Below are positions 13,301-26,000 of a DNA stretch of 64,000 bases, piece by piece (the stretch's first letter is position 1; the number at the start of each line of letters is the position of its first letter). The stretch comes from Gordionus sp. m RMFG-2023 (taxonomy: Eukaryota; Nematomorpha; Gordioida; Chordodea; Parachordodidae), in the NCBI RefSeq assembly GCF_954871325.1, contig NC_088778.1, positions 8,713,743 to 8,777,742 on the forward strand, read 5' to 3'. Below the pieces are notes generated by a model. That model saw only the letters and a program-made list of their open reading frames with translations. It was not told where the DNA came from and did no database searches. Both the position numbers and the translations under genes were made by a program.

Positions 13301-16252
13301 ATTATTTAAAAATTTTAAGAAGATTAAATTTTGACAGTGGCCCCTACACTTTCTGAGCGAATGAAGCAGAATACCCCCCCTGAAAAGTACCCCCCCCCCT
13401 CGAAAAAATGATAATTATTTTATGACACCCATTAATTTTAAAATAATTTTTATTGCATCAATTTTTAATATATTATATAAATAAAATGCAAAAAATATAT
13501 ACTTTATAAATATTATTTTTAAATTAATAATTTAGATAAATTAGGGGAAGAGAAAGCCAAAGAATTTATAATTTCATCAATATTTAATTGTTTAAATAAA
13601 TTTTTCCCCATTGATAATATGGTTAAATTATTGAGAAATGAATCTTTCATGGTATTACGAAGTCTTGTTTTAATTAATTTAATTTTACTCCTAACTCTTT
13701 CGGCAGTCCATGAGGTTGTAGGAATAGTTAATAAATATTTATATAAAGTTCTTAAATTAGGGAAAGTAGAAAAATTTTAAAGTAGACAATAAGGTAAAAT
13801 AAATGAATAGTTTTTCCAATCTTAATCGTAAGTCCCTGAATTATCATCATCATCAGAAGAAGCTAAATAATGTATTGGTAAAAAAATTTTAATTAAATAA
13901 ATTTACAATTCTCAGAATCTGATAAATCTTTAGATTCTTGAACCTCTAGGTCATGAGTAATAATTATATTCCCCATTTTGGCCATCTTATAAATATTTCT
14001 AAACTTCAGCATTTCTTCGAAAATTTGACTTGAATTTAAATTGTAAAATTAACAGTTTAATTGATTTTTCTGCCATTCCCTTTGGCGTAAAAAATGATGT
14101 TTGATGTAAAAATTTCATCGAATCAATCATTAAATCTTTCGTTAAACTGCATATGTTGTATTCATTAAAATTTTATAAAGCTAAATTAATATTTATTAAA
14201 AGTAGAGAGATAATAGGAATTTCTTGTTCTACTTTATCAAATCTCTGCTCTGTGTCTGCCTATAAAAAAATATAGCAGGATAAAAAAAATAAGAGTATTT
14301 AAATGACCTCAGGTTCACTAATTTCATGATTATCAGAATCATCAGATACTATATTTTCTTCTAACACATTCTTTATTAATAGGACACTTTTATAATTATA
14401 TTAATTAAAAATATTTATTATACCAACAGCATTGAATTCCCAATTCTTACTTCTTTTTTCTTAAATTGCGATTTAATACCCTTTATAATAAGATAAGTAT
14501 AAATAATAATTAAATATTTAATAAAAAAATTACTTTGCTATTTGTCCAATTTTAAGTAACATTCTTAAAAGCTACTATTTCAAAGTTTTTCTTTATATCG
14601 TTAAAATTAAGCCCACCATGTCTTTTTCTAAATATTATGCGATTCGCAATTTTTAATTAGGCATTTGTATTTTTTTTGGTTAATATTTTTAGGCATATTT
14701 TAAAATTGGAAAAATAATTTATGACAAGAAATCTCGGATAACAACCTAATTTACTAAACATCGACCAAAAAATATTAAGTTGGGGGGGGGGATTGTTTTA
14801 TTATTATATTCAACCAGAAATCACTTGATCATGATGGATGTGACAAAACAGTAAAAGAATTAAATAATAAAGAAAATTTTTAAAAAAAAATTTTAAAAAA
14901 AGAAAGAAGTACCACTCAAATTTACTGCAGCAGTTGCTTCGGACCCCCCACCCCCCGTTGTAGGGACCACTGAATTTTGAGCGATTTGTTTTGACAAATT
15001 TGGAATTTATTAAACGAAACGAAAAAATTTTTAAATAATATTTCCAATATATATTTATATCTGAACGATCATTACGATTTTATTATCAGGCAATGAGAAA
15101 TAAACTATATCGTAGATCCATTAGAAGCGTTTTTAATAACTCTGCTTATTAGAAAACAATGTAATTCTTATTTTTTTATTAAATGGCGATTTGAGAATCA
15201 ACAAATTAATGTTTGTATTGAATAATAAATATTCAAATGTTTGTTATATATATTTACATTTGTTAAAAGCTTATTATATATTCCTAAAATTGAATAAACT
15301 TTCTAATTAACTTATTCTTCATTTTGTAAAATTTGATGCGGCAAAGTTTTTTTTGGCCAACTATTATGATATTAGAGGTTAGCATACACATGGAAAATAC
15401 ATTTTAAATACATTAAGAATATGTAACAGAAAATTCATATATTATGATTTCACGATAATAATAATTATATAAAGATGGTGGTGATCAAAACAACCTAAAT
15501 GAGATTTGTATACCTACTTGGAATAGGATAAAATGCAATATGAAGCAATTTCACAATAGTAAAATTTCACCAAATATGATCTGCGCGGGAGAAGAAGCTG
15601 GAGGGGTAGATGCCTGTCAAGTAAATAAATTTTATTGAAAGAAAGAAAGAAATAGGGAAAGAATATCACTTTAAAAACATTAAATTTAAGCTTAGGCTAG
15701 AGTACATTTATGGAACCATTTAAATGTTAAAATTTATAAATTATTGATTATCAATTTATATTATACACAAATTATATCTAATTAATATTTGAAACAAGAT
15801 ATTAATTTTATATAGCTTGCATAATTTTTATAAAAAAAGATAAATTCTTATGATTCAACTATAAAATTGGTTAAAATAACCATAATAAAATAGTGGTATA
15901 ATCAATGCAACATTGCTCTTTATATTTTTAAAAAAAATTACTGTTTCCTGGAATGGACGGGAGAAGTGATATACATGTGATATCAAAAATTTTTTGGAAT
16001 ATATTCGAATTTCTTAATTATTATTTTAAAACAAAAATTTTATTATTATTTCTACAAAATAATAATCCTATATTAACTATCATATCAAAGGGTGACTCTG
16101 GTGGAGCCTTGTTCTGCACAACTACATCTGGGAAAAAAGTTTCGGGTTTAGTGTCTTGGGGAAAAGGCTGTGCCGAATCCGACAAACCTGGAGTTTATGT
16201 TGATCTATCTAAATATATAAAATGGATTGAGAGAAATTCGAAGAAATTATAA
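7372..16252 (+). CDS. Trypsin-like serine protease, exons 2-6, 5' exon not fixed
   Basis: Exons inferred: 7372-7618, 8021-8304, 9233-9267, 15504-15620 and 16091-16252. All have GT-AG borders and agreeing phases, giving about 280 residues. A propeptide of about 27 residues precedes IVGG. The S1 family triad is visible: His in LTVAHC, Asp in DNDIAIVKL, Ser in GDSGGA. The residue six before the Ser is Asp (VDACQGDSGG), and Gly is kept in SWGKG, which predicts cleavage after Lys or Arg. Cysteine pairs of the family are present (VCAG/AHC, YCCVAGWG/ALFC, MICAG region, DACQ/KGCA). The protein is probably secreted. Odd points: the residue before IVGG is Met (KLM), not Arg or Lys, and the stretch between His and Asp is long. 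It ends in ERNSKKL. The largest intron (6.2 kb) is filled with hAT-type elements. Confidence 0.88.
7681..7774. repeat. Small palindromic repeat in protease intron
   Basis: Starts with GTTGTTAAAGTATC and ends with AGTATCTTTTAACAATT, which are near inverse repeats about 95 bp apart, with more GATAC/GTATC inverse pieces inside. It looks like a small MITE. A second copy lies in the next intron at 8751-8851. Confidence 0.55.
8751..8851. repeat. Second copy of the small palindromic repeat
   Basis: Begins TTGTTAAAGTATCCTGATAC and ends near TTTAGATACTTTC. It has the same terminal GTTAAAGTATC as the copy at 7681 and alternating GTATC/GATAC blocks. The right end is eroded. It lies in the intron after protease exon 8021-8304. 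Confidence 0.5.
10538..11367. mobile_element. Non-autonomous hAT-type element (family B), nested
   Basis: Ends are CAGAGACCTG and the inverse CAGGTCTCTG. An exact 8-bp duplication ACTAATAC flanks it (10530-10537 and 11368-11375). Both end zones carry GGCCCGG-type blocks set in T and A runs; the middle is plain AT. No coding capacity is seen. It sits inside the family C element and itself carries a family A MITE (10713-10888). Other pieces of this family occur at 21649, 24908 (inverted) and 26357. Confidence 0.8.
10713..10888 (+). mobile_element. Family A MITE, innermost of three nested elements
   Basis: The right end GAGCCGTTTAACAACACTA and the block TAAAAACTGAGTTAGCTGTT match the other family A copies. 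The left end (AATGTTGCTGGCTC) is a worn form of AGTGTTGTTAAACGGCTC. The sister family B copy at 24908-25579 lacks this stretch and runs straight across the site, which shows that it is an insertion. Confidence 0.7.
13335..14972 (-). mobile_element. hAT transposon (family E) with a decayed transposase
   Basis: The ends CAGTGGCCCCTACA and (inverse) CAGTGGTCCCTACA differ at one base. Exact 8-bp duplications AATTTTGA flank it (13327-13334, 14973-14980). On the minus strand near 13550-13735 the frame reads TAERVRSKIKLIKTRLRNTM and continues with a LxxLTILS-like segment, the hAT C-terminal dimerisation region as found in ZMYM-like transposases. The rest of the transposase frame is too broken to follow. 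C-runs lie just inside both ends. It sits in the largest protease intron and is probably dead. Confidence 0.82.
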
Positions 16253-17670
16253 ACTGGATAAATATGAAATTATTTTTTAAAAGTTTGATGATAACGATAC
16301 CTGTATATTATTCATTTCATATATTATTTATAAGACTTTTCACCAGCTTTTTATTAGATATATTTATGTACCTTCTATTTTGTTATCCTTGCAATTCAAT
16401 TTAATACCTATTTACGAAAATGTGACAAAAACAAAAATATAGTTGTCAAAATATATCTAAAATAAATTGATGAAAAGTTTTCATTTTCCATAACATACGA
16501 ACTAGCATATAAGTTTAAAAATTAAAATATAATATCAAATAATAAATGTAAATAAAGTGTATGTATTTTACTACAAATATTAATATCAAAACCCATTTTA
16601 ATTAGATAGCGCTAACAATATATTGAAAATATAAGTGAATTAATCAATAAATAGTCTCTAACCTACCATTACAAAAATGAGAATAAATGATTCGATTTAA
16701 AAGCAGAATGTGTATTCTTTTTTTTAGTGGTTAGGGATTTCATATTATAAGAGAACTAATGAGTCCGATAATATAAATTTAATTTGATCAGTTAAATACT
16801 ATTTAAGAAGGCAAAAATGCCTAAGCTAAAAATGATAGTTATAGCCTAACCTATACTCATTGTGAAATACTCTAAGTTCTTGAAAAAATAACATATTGCT
16901 AATATGAGAATTGGAGTTTCATAAAATCATCTGAGTAAAAAGGGAAGCAAGATTGGAGGTAGAAAATAGGCCCTTGCTTTTAGACAAACAAAATCTTTAC
17001 TTTTAATGTAATATTTTTGATGAAAATTTTAAAAAATAGATTTTTCATAATACTAAATCAGTTAAAAGTAAATATATTCTCTATATAAAAATATATACGT
17101 GTATTAAAAAAAATTAATTTTTATATAAGAAATAACATTTGTACTTCTAGAATTATACAACTAAAATGATTTCTGCTTATTTTATCACTTTTTTATTCAT
17201 GTTTAAATAGTAATATAATAAATTTTAAATATTATTTTTATTAATTCAAACTATATGAAAGATTGGAATATTTTTTTATTTACATAACAATGTTTTTTAA
17301 ATTTCATGCAAATATTAATATTTTTAAAATATTTTGAGATATTTTTAAAAAATGTAAAAATAAGATCTTTTTTCGAGTTCAAATGAAACTTATATAGTTG
17401 TCCTGAAAAAAATTATTTGTGGCTGATTGTATAAATATAATAGAGTCAATAAAAAGATTTAAACTTAAAATCTTAAAAAATGGTAGCCTTGTTGACTGCT
17501 TCGCAATTATATCCTTATTAAAACCCTTGTGGATATAGTCAAATGCCTATTCCTACGGCTTTATTATTACTTAAAATCGAAATCAAATATATGGGTGAAA
17601 TATGTCAAATAGCGAAATAAAGACATTGGCTTAGCTAAAAATTTTCCTTAGAGGAGGTCCATACATATAT
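16253..17670. other. Spacer after the protease gene
   Basis: AT-rich; no gene recognised. An AATAAA occurs about 290 bp after the protease stop (near 16551) and could serve in 3' end formation, but in sequence this AT-rich that is weak evidence. Confidence 0.5.
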
Positions 17671-17730
17671 AAGCCTGGGGGCTTCGCCCCCAGACCCACC
17701 TTTAACGGGCCTTCGGCCGGCTTTTTTTTA
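17671..17730. other. Two GC-rich TTC-loop hairpins followed by a T run
   Basis: A perfect 8-bp stem CTGGGGGC/GCCCCCAG closes a TTC loop (17675-17693). About 20 bp on, GGCC TTC GGCC forms a second hairpin (17708-17718), followed shortly by nine T. The GC content stands out sharply from the surroundings. It resembles mobile GC clusters known from some organelle genomes, and superficially a bacterial terminator. Nothing else points to bacterial or organelle DNA here. Origin unknown. Confidence 0.6.
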
Positions 17731-18242
17731 TAATATAAATGTCCTAGAATTATATATAATAAATATTTTTTTTAAATGCATATATGTTATCTTAATTTAG
17801 TAGATTATTCTCAATGACTTTTAAATAATACTATCCAGAATAATTTCAATAGTAATATAATATCCTTCCACAAATATCAAAACCAGAAAAATATAAATAT
17901 TCATGGTATTTATTTGATATAAAGTCACTTTTGAGTCTTTTAAACGTATAATCTAAAAAAAATTTCTCTGGGGTGGGGGGGGGGGGAAGGGCGTATCTAC
18001 CCCACAGGATAAAGACAATAATTATAGGTAATCGGTAATATGTAAATATTTATATGAATAAATATTAAAGGGGGATCTTTAAGTAGAAATAACTGAAAAT
18101 CTGGCCAATTGTTTTAATCTGATCAGGGTTAGATTAGACAGGAAACCAATGAGAAAGATCAATTATTATCAGGTTATGTAATTAAGCTATATAACTAGTT
18201 TATCCTTAAAAATATAATAGTTACTATTTTAAACAGTTACTC

Positions 18243-18846
18243 CACTAGGGGGCTTGAACCCCCTGAATAACTTGATTTGAATTTTTTTTTATATATCAAA
18301 TGTAATTTTGAGGATAATGCAGCATCTACATGACAGGATTTTCACTGGAAACCGTTTCTCTTTATTATTATTTTCACCTTTATAATTATATTGATACTCT
18401 TTTAAGAGAATTTATAAGGATAACTTAAATTAATCTATCTCTACTACCAACTATCGTTATTTTGTGATTATAAAGAATTTATTTTGTAGATAATAAATTC
18501 AATTAAAACCTCCATTAGTTACAATGAATTAATTATTATGGCATTATGAGCTTGCTGATATATCTAAACCTTTTAAATTACATTTAAAAGGATAGGAGAA
18601 AGTTTTATTTGGAAAACAATGTGTATGATTGTTTGCAATATATAGATTTGGTCGATAATTGTATTATAATAATTCTATAATAAAATTATTAATTTTTTCA
18701 GCAATAAATTTTGTTCTATTCCATCTCAAAATTTAATAGATAACCCCTCCAAAAATTTATCCTACCCCCATTTAAGCAGCTTACCCTCTACCCCCTCAAA
18801 AAAATAGGATGCAAACTGTTCCTACCCCTCCCTCTCATGACGCTTG
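18243..18846. repeat. Possible DNA element with G-rich and C-rich ends
   Basis: It begins with CACTAGGGGGCTTGAACC and ends in a stretch of CCCCTCC and CCCTC blocks then ATGACGC. The start resembles the start at 40232 (GCGTCACTAGGGG), and both continue with ATATCAAATGTAATTTTGA. The outermost bases form a rough inverse repeat (GCGTCA). No target duplication was identified. Confidence 0.45.
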
Positions 18847-18894
18847 GATAATGTTAGCCTAAGTAAAAGAAAAGTTTTGAGCCACCTGAGATTG

Positions 18895-18976
18895 TAAAGT
18901 TTAGTGACGTCCCAGCTATTAGATTATTTAATAAAGTTTAGTGACGTCCCAGCTATTAGATTATTTAATAAAGTTT
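18895..18976. repeat. Exact tandem duplication, 37-bp unit
   Basis: The unit starts TAAAGTTTAGTGACGTCCC and occurs twice without change (18895-18931, 18932-18968), followed by the first eight bases of a third. It contains the palindrome GACGTC. The lack of differences points to a recent duplication. Confidence 0.9.
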
Positions 18977-20099
18977 TTGACACCTATATATCCTTTTTTT
19001 TCTCCATATTTGATGACAACAATTTTTCTAAAATTTATATAATAAATTAAATATCGTTAAAATAATTAACCGTAGAATCTGATTAACCAGGTTAAAACTT
19101 AGAGCTTTTCGTTTAAAGTTAGCTTCTTCACCGACTAATAAATTGATCAAGGATAATTATCTTCTTCCATTCTAAAAAAGATTATACAATAATTTTTGTT
19201 TATTTACTTTACTTTCTTTTGATTATATTTTGCCAAACATTTTAGGCTGGGCATATTGAAGCCTAAAAATACAATTCAATTGACTTTAAATGTAAATACC
19301 TTTAATACAAATTTTGGAAAACGCAGAATGTCCAAAATTAATTTCTGAGTCGTAGTCAATTTACCACACCAGTCATTCTACAGCTCTACACAAAAGGATT
19401 GCCAAATTCATTTAAATATTGCTTATTTTCATGAAATACAATGAACTAAATATTTGGATTTGGGCTTGGGAAATATTTTTGAAATTTATTATGAGTTTGC
19501 ATTGGGCTTGGGATTTTTTTTAAATATTGTATATAGGCTGGACCGGGTTTGGGTCTAAGAATTTTTATGCAGATCTGGCCCGGACCTGATCAAATAATTG
19601 TGGTGGATCTGAAAATACAATTATATATTATATTATAATAATAAAAAAATGCTAAATACAACTAATGTTTTATATGCATGAATGTATAAAAATTACATGA
19701 ATTGTTAAAATTCAACGAAGATAAGATCCAAGATTTTTTGGAGGAAAAATTAGTTGATTCTAAGGCGAATATCGATAAAAACAGGGGAAAACGGCAGTGA
19801 GGTTTGAATGCGAAATTAACTTGTGGATATGGATTAGATATCCAATAGATTTTTATATAATGTTCACAGGAGAAAATCTTGGTTGATAAATATATAATAT
19901 TAAAATATTAAGCAGCTGTTCTCATAGCTTATTTTATATTTATGGTGGTTATTTGTAATAACGCTTTTAATTATTTAAACTGCATAAAAAAATGCCAGTC
20001 ATTTTAAGCTGTTCGGATATTTTTACTCGTAGATTTTTCATATGGTTGCAATAGTTTCGTACCGAATTTCAACCACCAATCTTATGATGAGTTAGAGCT
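18977..20099. other. Spacer before TRAPPC12
   Basis: No gene recognised. A GC-block repeat fragment with GGGCTTGGG, GGACCGGGTTTGGG and ATGCAGATCTGGCCCGG lies at about 19460-19590. If the TRAPPC12 start chosen here is wrong, earlier exons could be in this stretch; I did not find any. Confidence 0.45.
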
Positions 20100-23000
20100 A
20101 TGTCCTATAGAGAGAATCATGATAATCCGTACATTGACATTTGGCTTTCATCTAATATAATTAATAAATCATTTCCAGCTCTACAATTAGATTTAAAATC
20201 ATCGGTTATATAGATATTACATAATGTTTATAAATATTTAAAATAGGGCGATATTCTCTTAAATTTAGTTCGTTATGAATTAGGGGAGACTGAAGCAAAG
20301 AATCGAGCTAATTTTATTAATGAAATTAATCAGCAAGATTTTGAATCACTTATCATTAATGGTCATTTTAACTTGGCTTTAAATAAAATTAGTTTATAAT
20401 TTTAAATGTGTTTATTATTATTGTTTATAAGATGAAAAAATATCAACTTACCCCAACAAGCTTGCCTGCCTACCATTATGGATTTTGAGAATTATACTTT
20501 GTTTACGCCTGAAATCAATAAATGTTGTTGAAGAAGAAATAGAAAATTTTTCAAATTTTGGTATATTTATATTATTTTAAATTAATACCCTTGTTTAATT
20601 AAAAAAAAATTTTTTTAATTTATACAATATATGGTATTATTTACTTACTTTATTATCTAAATTTTATGCAAATATAATATATATTTATAAATCATAGGAT
20701 ATATTTTTTTTAATACCTAATGAAATTTAGCAAATTAAATTTTTTAGTTAATTTTATATAGCCCATTACCAATAATTTATGTTATTTCATTTCATTTAAA
20801 TATTATTTCCAAAAAAATTAAAAACTATAATAAATCTTGACCCAGCCCAACCTATTTAAACTTAAAGATATTTTTATACTTTTAATATATAAATTTTCCT
20901 CATCAATATTACAACTAAAACTAAAAATATTTTGATTAACCAAGAGTAAACTCCACTTAAAAAGGCAATAACAAAATATAAAATCAAAGTGTAAGTTTCC
21001 CTGATTGCCAATTTTAACAAATTTAATTTGAGTTTAAAGTTTAACAAAAAAGTCTATATATAGTGGCACCTGCACAGACTATTACAATGTGGTTTGACTA
21101 AAACAGACATTCTCTTGAACTTGTGATTCCTGAATATTGGCTGCATCATCTATGAAATATTGTCCCAGCCTATGGTTAAAAAATATTCCTCATAAATTAA
21201 GAAGATTTAAGAAATCTCTCATTTTGAGAATTTTTTAAAGAATTAAATATAAGTAAAGATGGAATTTTTTAAAATTTATTGCTACAATACTAATATTATA
21301 TTTTCACAATCATTTAAATAACATTATAAAATACAATAAATTTAATAATACAAATAATAGACAATCATTCATGAACATTCTTTCTTTAATATATAAATTT
21401 TAAGCAAAATTTACATTCTTCATAAATTCCAATTTTTTTTTCTCTGCCCATATAAAGTTGATTGTGGCATATTTTAATTTAAAGAGTAAAAAAAAAATTA
21501 AGAAATTTAATATTAAATAACTGATATATTATTTTTTAAAAAAATTAATAAAATTTTGGTTATAAAAATTACTAATTTTTAAAAATAATTTGAACATTCT
21601 CACCCAATTCTTCCTTACTTAAATATCTTATGATATTTTGCATTAATACAGGCCTGGCCCTAAGCCCAGGTACCCGGACTGGACCGTATTTTAATTTTTT
21701 AAATCTACCATGGTTGGGCCTGAAATATTTAAAAAATTATATCCAGACCGGGCTGTATATTTTAAAACCAAATATTTGAAATTGCCATTATTAGCTGTAA
21801 AAATCAAAAATAAATAAAATATCTTTTAAAAAATTTGGGCTGGGCCTGACTGGCCAGGCTGGAAAAAATTTTTGAAAAACAAATCCGGGCCAGGCCAGAA
21901 AAATTTTTAAAAAAAAATCCAGGCCAGGACATACAAATAGTACCTCTGCATTTGTAATATTTAAATAATAACTAGATATCAAATAATTTTCTATTGTTTC
22001 CTCAATGTTAATGGCATTGTTTATTCCTTTTTTTATATATTTTTTCTAATATTTTCTGTTGTTAAAATTTGTTTGTGGAAAAGGTATGTTTTTGTAAATT
22101 TTATATTTTTTCTATCCTACCATTTAAGTATTACCCTACCTTGCTTCTATAAATATTCTCAATTTTAATGATTTCAAACTTTTATCAGCATGCACCTCTA
22201 GAGGGAGCCAAATTTATTGATGAGAGTTCAAAAAAACGTTTATTTCATTATCTAGTTACCATTTTTGTGGATAAAAAATAGCCTCAATGTGCTATCTCAT
22301 TTTGTTGAAATATGTATTGATCTTGGTAAACAACTCCAAGCTTGATGGATAATTGTTTATTTTATTTAAATGAATATTCAAATTCTTAATCTTATGGCAA
22401 ATGGTTTTTGACATTTATCTTAAGAAGCAAATATCACTCACTGTGATGTCTATGATTTTCATTCTTTATTTTTCAAAAACACAATTTTTTTTTAGATTCT
22501 CCCTTAATTTAACTAAAAAATTGTGTTAAAATGATTGTATTCTTGTGGTGGTTGATTTTTGAATTTTTAGTTCTTTGGCTATTTTTTATTTGCAATATCC
22601 TGGATCACTTTAAAATAAAATAAATAAAGTACATTTAGCAAATATTTTAACTCTAATTACTAACAAAAAGATCTGCGGCCATGAAAATTAGCTCTATAAT
22701 TTTTATCAACACAAATGAGTCTCTGTAGGTATATTCCAATAATTTTTCCTTATTAAATATTCTTGAATGTTTTTTTGACGTTTATTAAAATTGTGAAGAA
22801 TATCCAGAATTTTATTCCGATACTCCCACGCAATTACCAGATATCCAACACAATAATCTAGTTGGTACCATAGTTCCATTTTCTTTCCGCATCCTATACG
22901 CTTTGTTTCCCGCATATAAACAAGACTACGAGAAAGCCATAAAGCGTTTGACGGGCCTATTACAAGAGATATTACAAGTTTATTACATTATATTTTAAAA

Positions 23001-26000
23001 ATTAACAATTTATATAAAAAAAAATTGATTAAAATTGCATCGTGAATAGAATAGAAGAGTGATATATGATATCGGAATCTTCTAGAGCTTTATAAGTATT
23101 TTTTATTTTAATTTGACTATTAATCATATCCATTCTCAAGATTCTGAGCAAATTGAAAACAATCTGCGACGATAAAAACGATATCTACTACCTGAATGGA
23201 ATTGAATTATGGGAGGAGAGGCAGAGAAGGGTTCAGTATTGCCTGGTAGCCTGCTTCGTTTCTAATAACGACTACTCGACGGCTTTCGAAGTATTGACGG
23301 ATTTGATCGAAAAATCTGGATTCGCAAGAAACTTTGAGGCCAAAATGCAATTCTCTTTATATCTCATCCGAATATTGATTCAAGTTTTTAATTGTATTAA
23401 GATATTTTGTATATAAATAATTAAAAATTCTTTTAGAATGTTACAATAAATTACTCTAATTTATATAAATAAGTCTTGTTTTAAAAGTATTATTTTCTTT
23501 GACATAAATTGATATGGGAGTTGGTCTTGATATATTTTTAATGAAAGGGAAAAAATTGATAGTCGAGCTGGTATTTCATTGTTATCCCTGTTATTGTAGA
23601 TTTGGAAAAATAGCAGTGTCTTTGCCAAAATTTCAGTTTCGATGACTTCTTTCTTACTATTGGAATATATTTATTGAAATTCTTTCAAAGTTTGTTTCTT
23701 TACAATTAAAATTAACAAGACAAATTTTATTTTACACAATATTTTTTTTGATTAAAAATAAAATATACATATCTAAAAATTATATATCATATCTATAAAA
23801 TGTATGATCAAAAAAATCTCAGATAAAAAATATTTAAGATTTAATAATTAATTTCCATATACACCCCCTTAAAAGATTTGCACCTGGGAAGACTGAACAA
23901 ATATATTTACTTTTACACATATATATAGTTAGGAAACTTAGCCTTAGCTCAGAAGTATTTGGAAACGTTGCAAGAATTATCCACGACTTTCCCCCAAAAT
24001 GCGGGTTATATAGTCTTGCACCAGGGGTTATTGTATATGGCTCACAATGATTTTGATCGTGCTAACACATCTTTTTCCGAAGCTATATCTCTCTGTCCTC
24101 ATCTGAAGCCTATTGTAAAAAACTTAACATGATTTATATCTGGATCTAGGGTAATTTATATGACTAATCCAAGATCGTTAAAGTCAAATATATGTCTAAT
24201 AATATTTATTTATTTTTAAATTATGTTTTGTTATTAAAATATTGACAATTGGTATCTCATCTTTTTTTTCTATAAATTTACTTTGTGAATATTTTAACCA
24301 AACCATTCATAGACTTGATAAATAATATTTATAATTATATAATGTTTCAACTAGAGTCAGCCAAATTCGGGTCAGTTGAACCTGGAAGAATTAATTATTT
24401 TGTTTTTAAGAATAATGTCTATTTTTTTAAAATTTTACCCACATGCTTATTGTTTTTTTAAATTGATAGTTGTAAAAAATTTATATTAAAAATAACTAAT
24501 AAACCAATACTAATAGGCTGCCTACAGCAATGCGCTTATAATTTTTTTTTTCTCTTTTGTTGAAATATCGTACATTTTCAAGTGAAATATAAAAAGCTGA
24601 ACTTACTTTCTATTTCTAAAATAAAATTTATATCGAATCTATATAATAATAATCGGATTAGATCGGTCTGACAACTTTTTTTTAAAAAAATTTTTTTTGT
24701 AAAAATGTTATTTTTATTTATTAAATTATAAAATATATATTAAAAATTAGCATAATATATAAAACTTTATTAAAATAGTGGGAAAAAACATGTAAACAAT
24801 TTAAAACATTCAAAAAATATTTGTCTATGCCCTACTATTTGTGATTTAAAATAACTTAAAAATAGGAGTGTACCGATACAACTTTTTGGAGGCCGATCCG
24901 ATAGTATTTTAAATTTTTTAAATATACCCAGACCGGGCCTGAAAAATTTTTTTTAAAAATACCCAAGCAGCGCCGGGCCGTATTTTTTTAAAAAATTCAT
25001 ACAACATGAATTATCGTATTCGTCAATTATGGTTATAATGATTATATATAGTTATGATTAGTATAATGTTTGGTGAAAGTTAACACTAGCTTACACTCAT
25101 AGTATCTATTACATAATAAAATTATAGTTTTCCAGCCTTGGAATAAATACGCAAAGGATTAAATACATTATTATATAATATATATGTTATATTTTTAATT
25201 AAAAATATCATTTTTATTTTTTTATAAATACATAGTATTTGTAATATACTAAATATCTGTTTAGAATAAAAAAATAAAATAAATATACTTGCTTATTAAA
25301 TGATAATACTCGCCGAAAAATAGATAAAATACGAAATAATGAATTTTTTGAATATACCAGGTCGAATATAATTTTTTAAAATTCCGAGCCAGGCCTAAAA
25401 AAAAAATTTTTTTAATCTAGGCCGGGCCGGGCCCTAAAAATTTTTTTTTTAAATATTCGGGCCGGGCCTTAAATTTTTAAACCCGGGCCAGGCCGTAAAA
25501 AATTTAGGCCAGGCTGGGCCAAAATTTTTTTTATCTGGGCCAGGCCTGGCCGTACAAATGGTACCTCTGCAGGTCTCTGATTTAAATACAATAATATGTC
25601 ATTCAAATTTATTATAATGATCAGTTATAGTTTATATTCAATTCAATTGCAATTCTAAAAGTATAAAAAATATTTTTATTGATAAGTAATAAACAAATAT
25701 ATAATAAAATTTGAAATAAATATTTCAAATTAATATATGGAAGATTTCTTTTTACCAATTTATCAGAGGTCAGTCTGCTGTGATGGGGGCTATATCACTA
25801 GCTTCACTAAAAACAGATTCTGAAGAGATTATTGCACAATTTTATAAACAGAATGCAAAAAAATTAACAATATGGCATAATGATTATTAACTAATTGTTA
25901 CTATTAAAAAAATTAAACATAAAATTGGATTTCGATTTTATTTATAAAAATAAATGGTTTTTAGATATAACTTTTTTTTTAAATTTTATAATATTTTATT

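Noticed and set aside
17675-17730. Rho-independent terminator
   Set aside because: Hairpin plus T run fits in form, but the window is eukaryotic, with spliced genes and no bacterial operon nearby.
20281-20296. TAGGGGAGACTGAAGC as a repeat end
   Set aside because: It falls within a TRAPPC12 exon that encodes the conserved ELGETEAK stretch, so the likeness to TAGGGGAGAC ends is chance.
21791-21982. Minus-strand 63-residue frame with WPG repeats
   Set aside because: It translates the GC blocks of a truncated family B element.
22706-22915. Minus-strand 69-residue frame
   Set aside because: Shadow of the plus-strand TRAPPC12 exon 22799-22977, which carries VPFSFRILYA.
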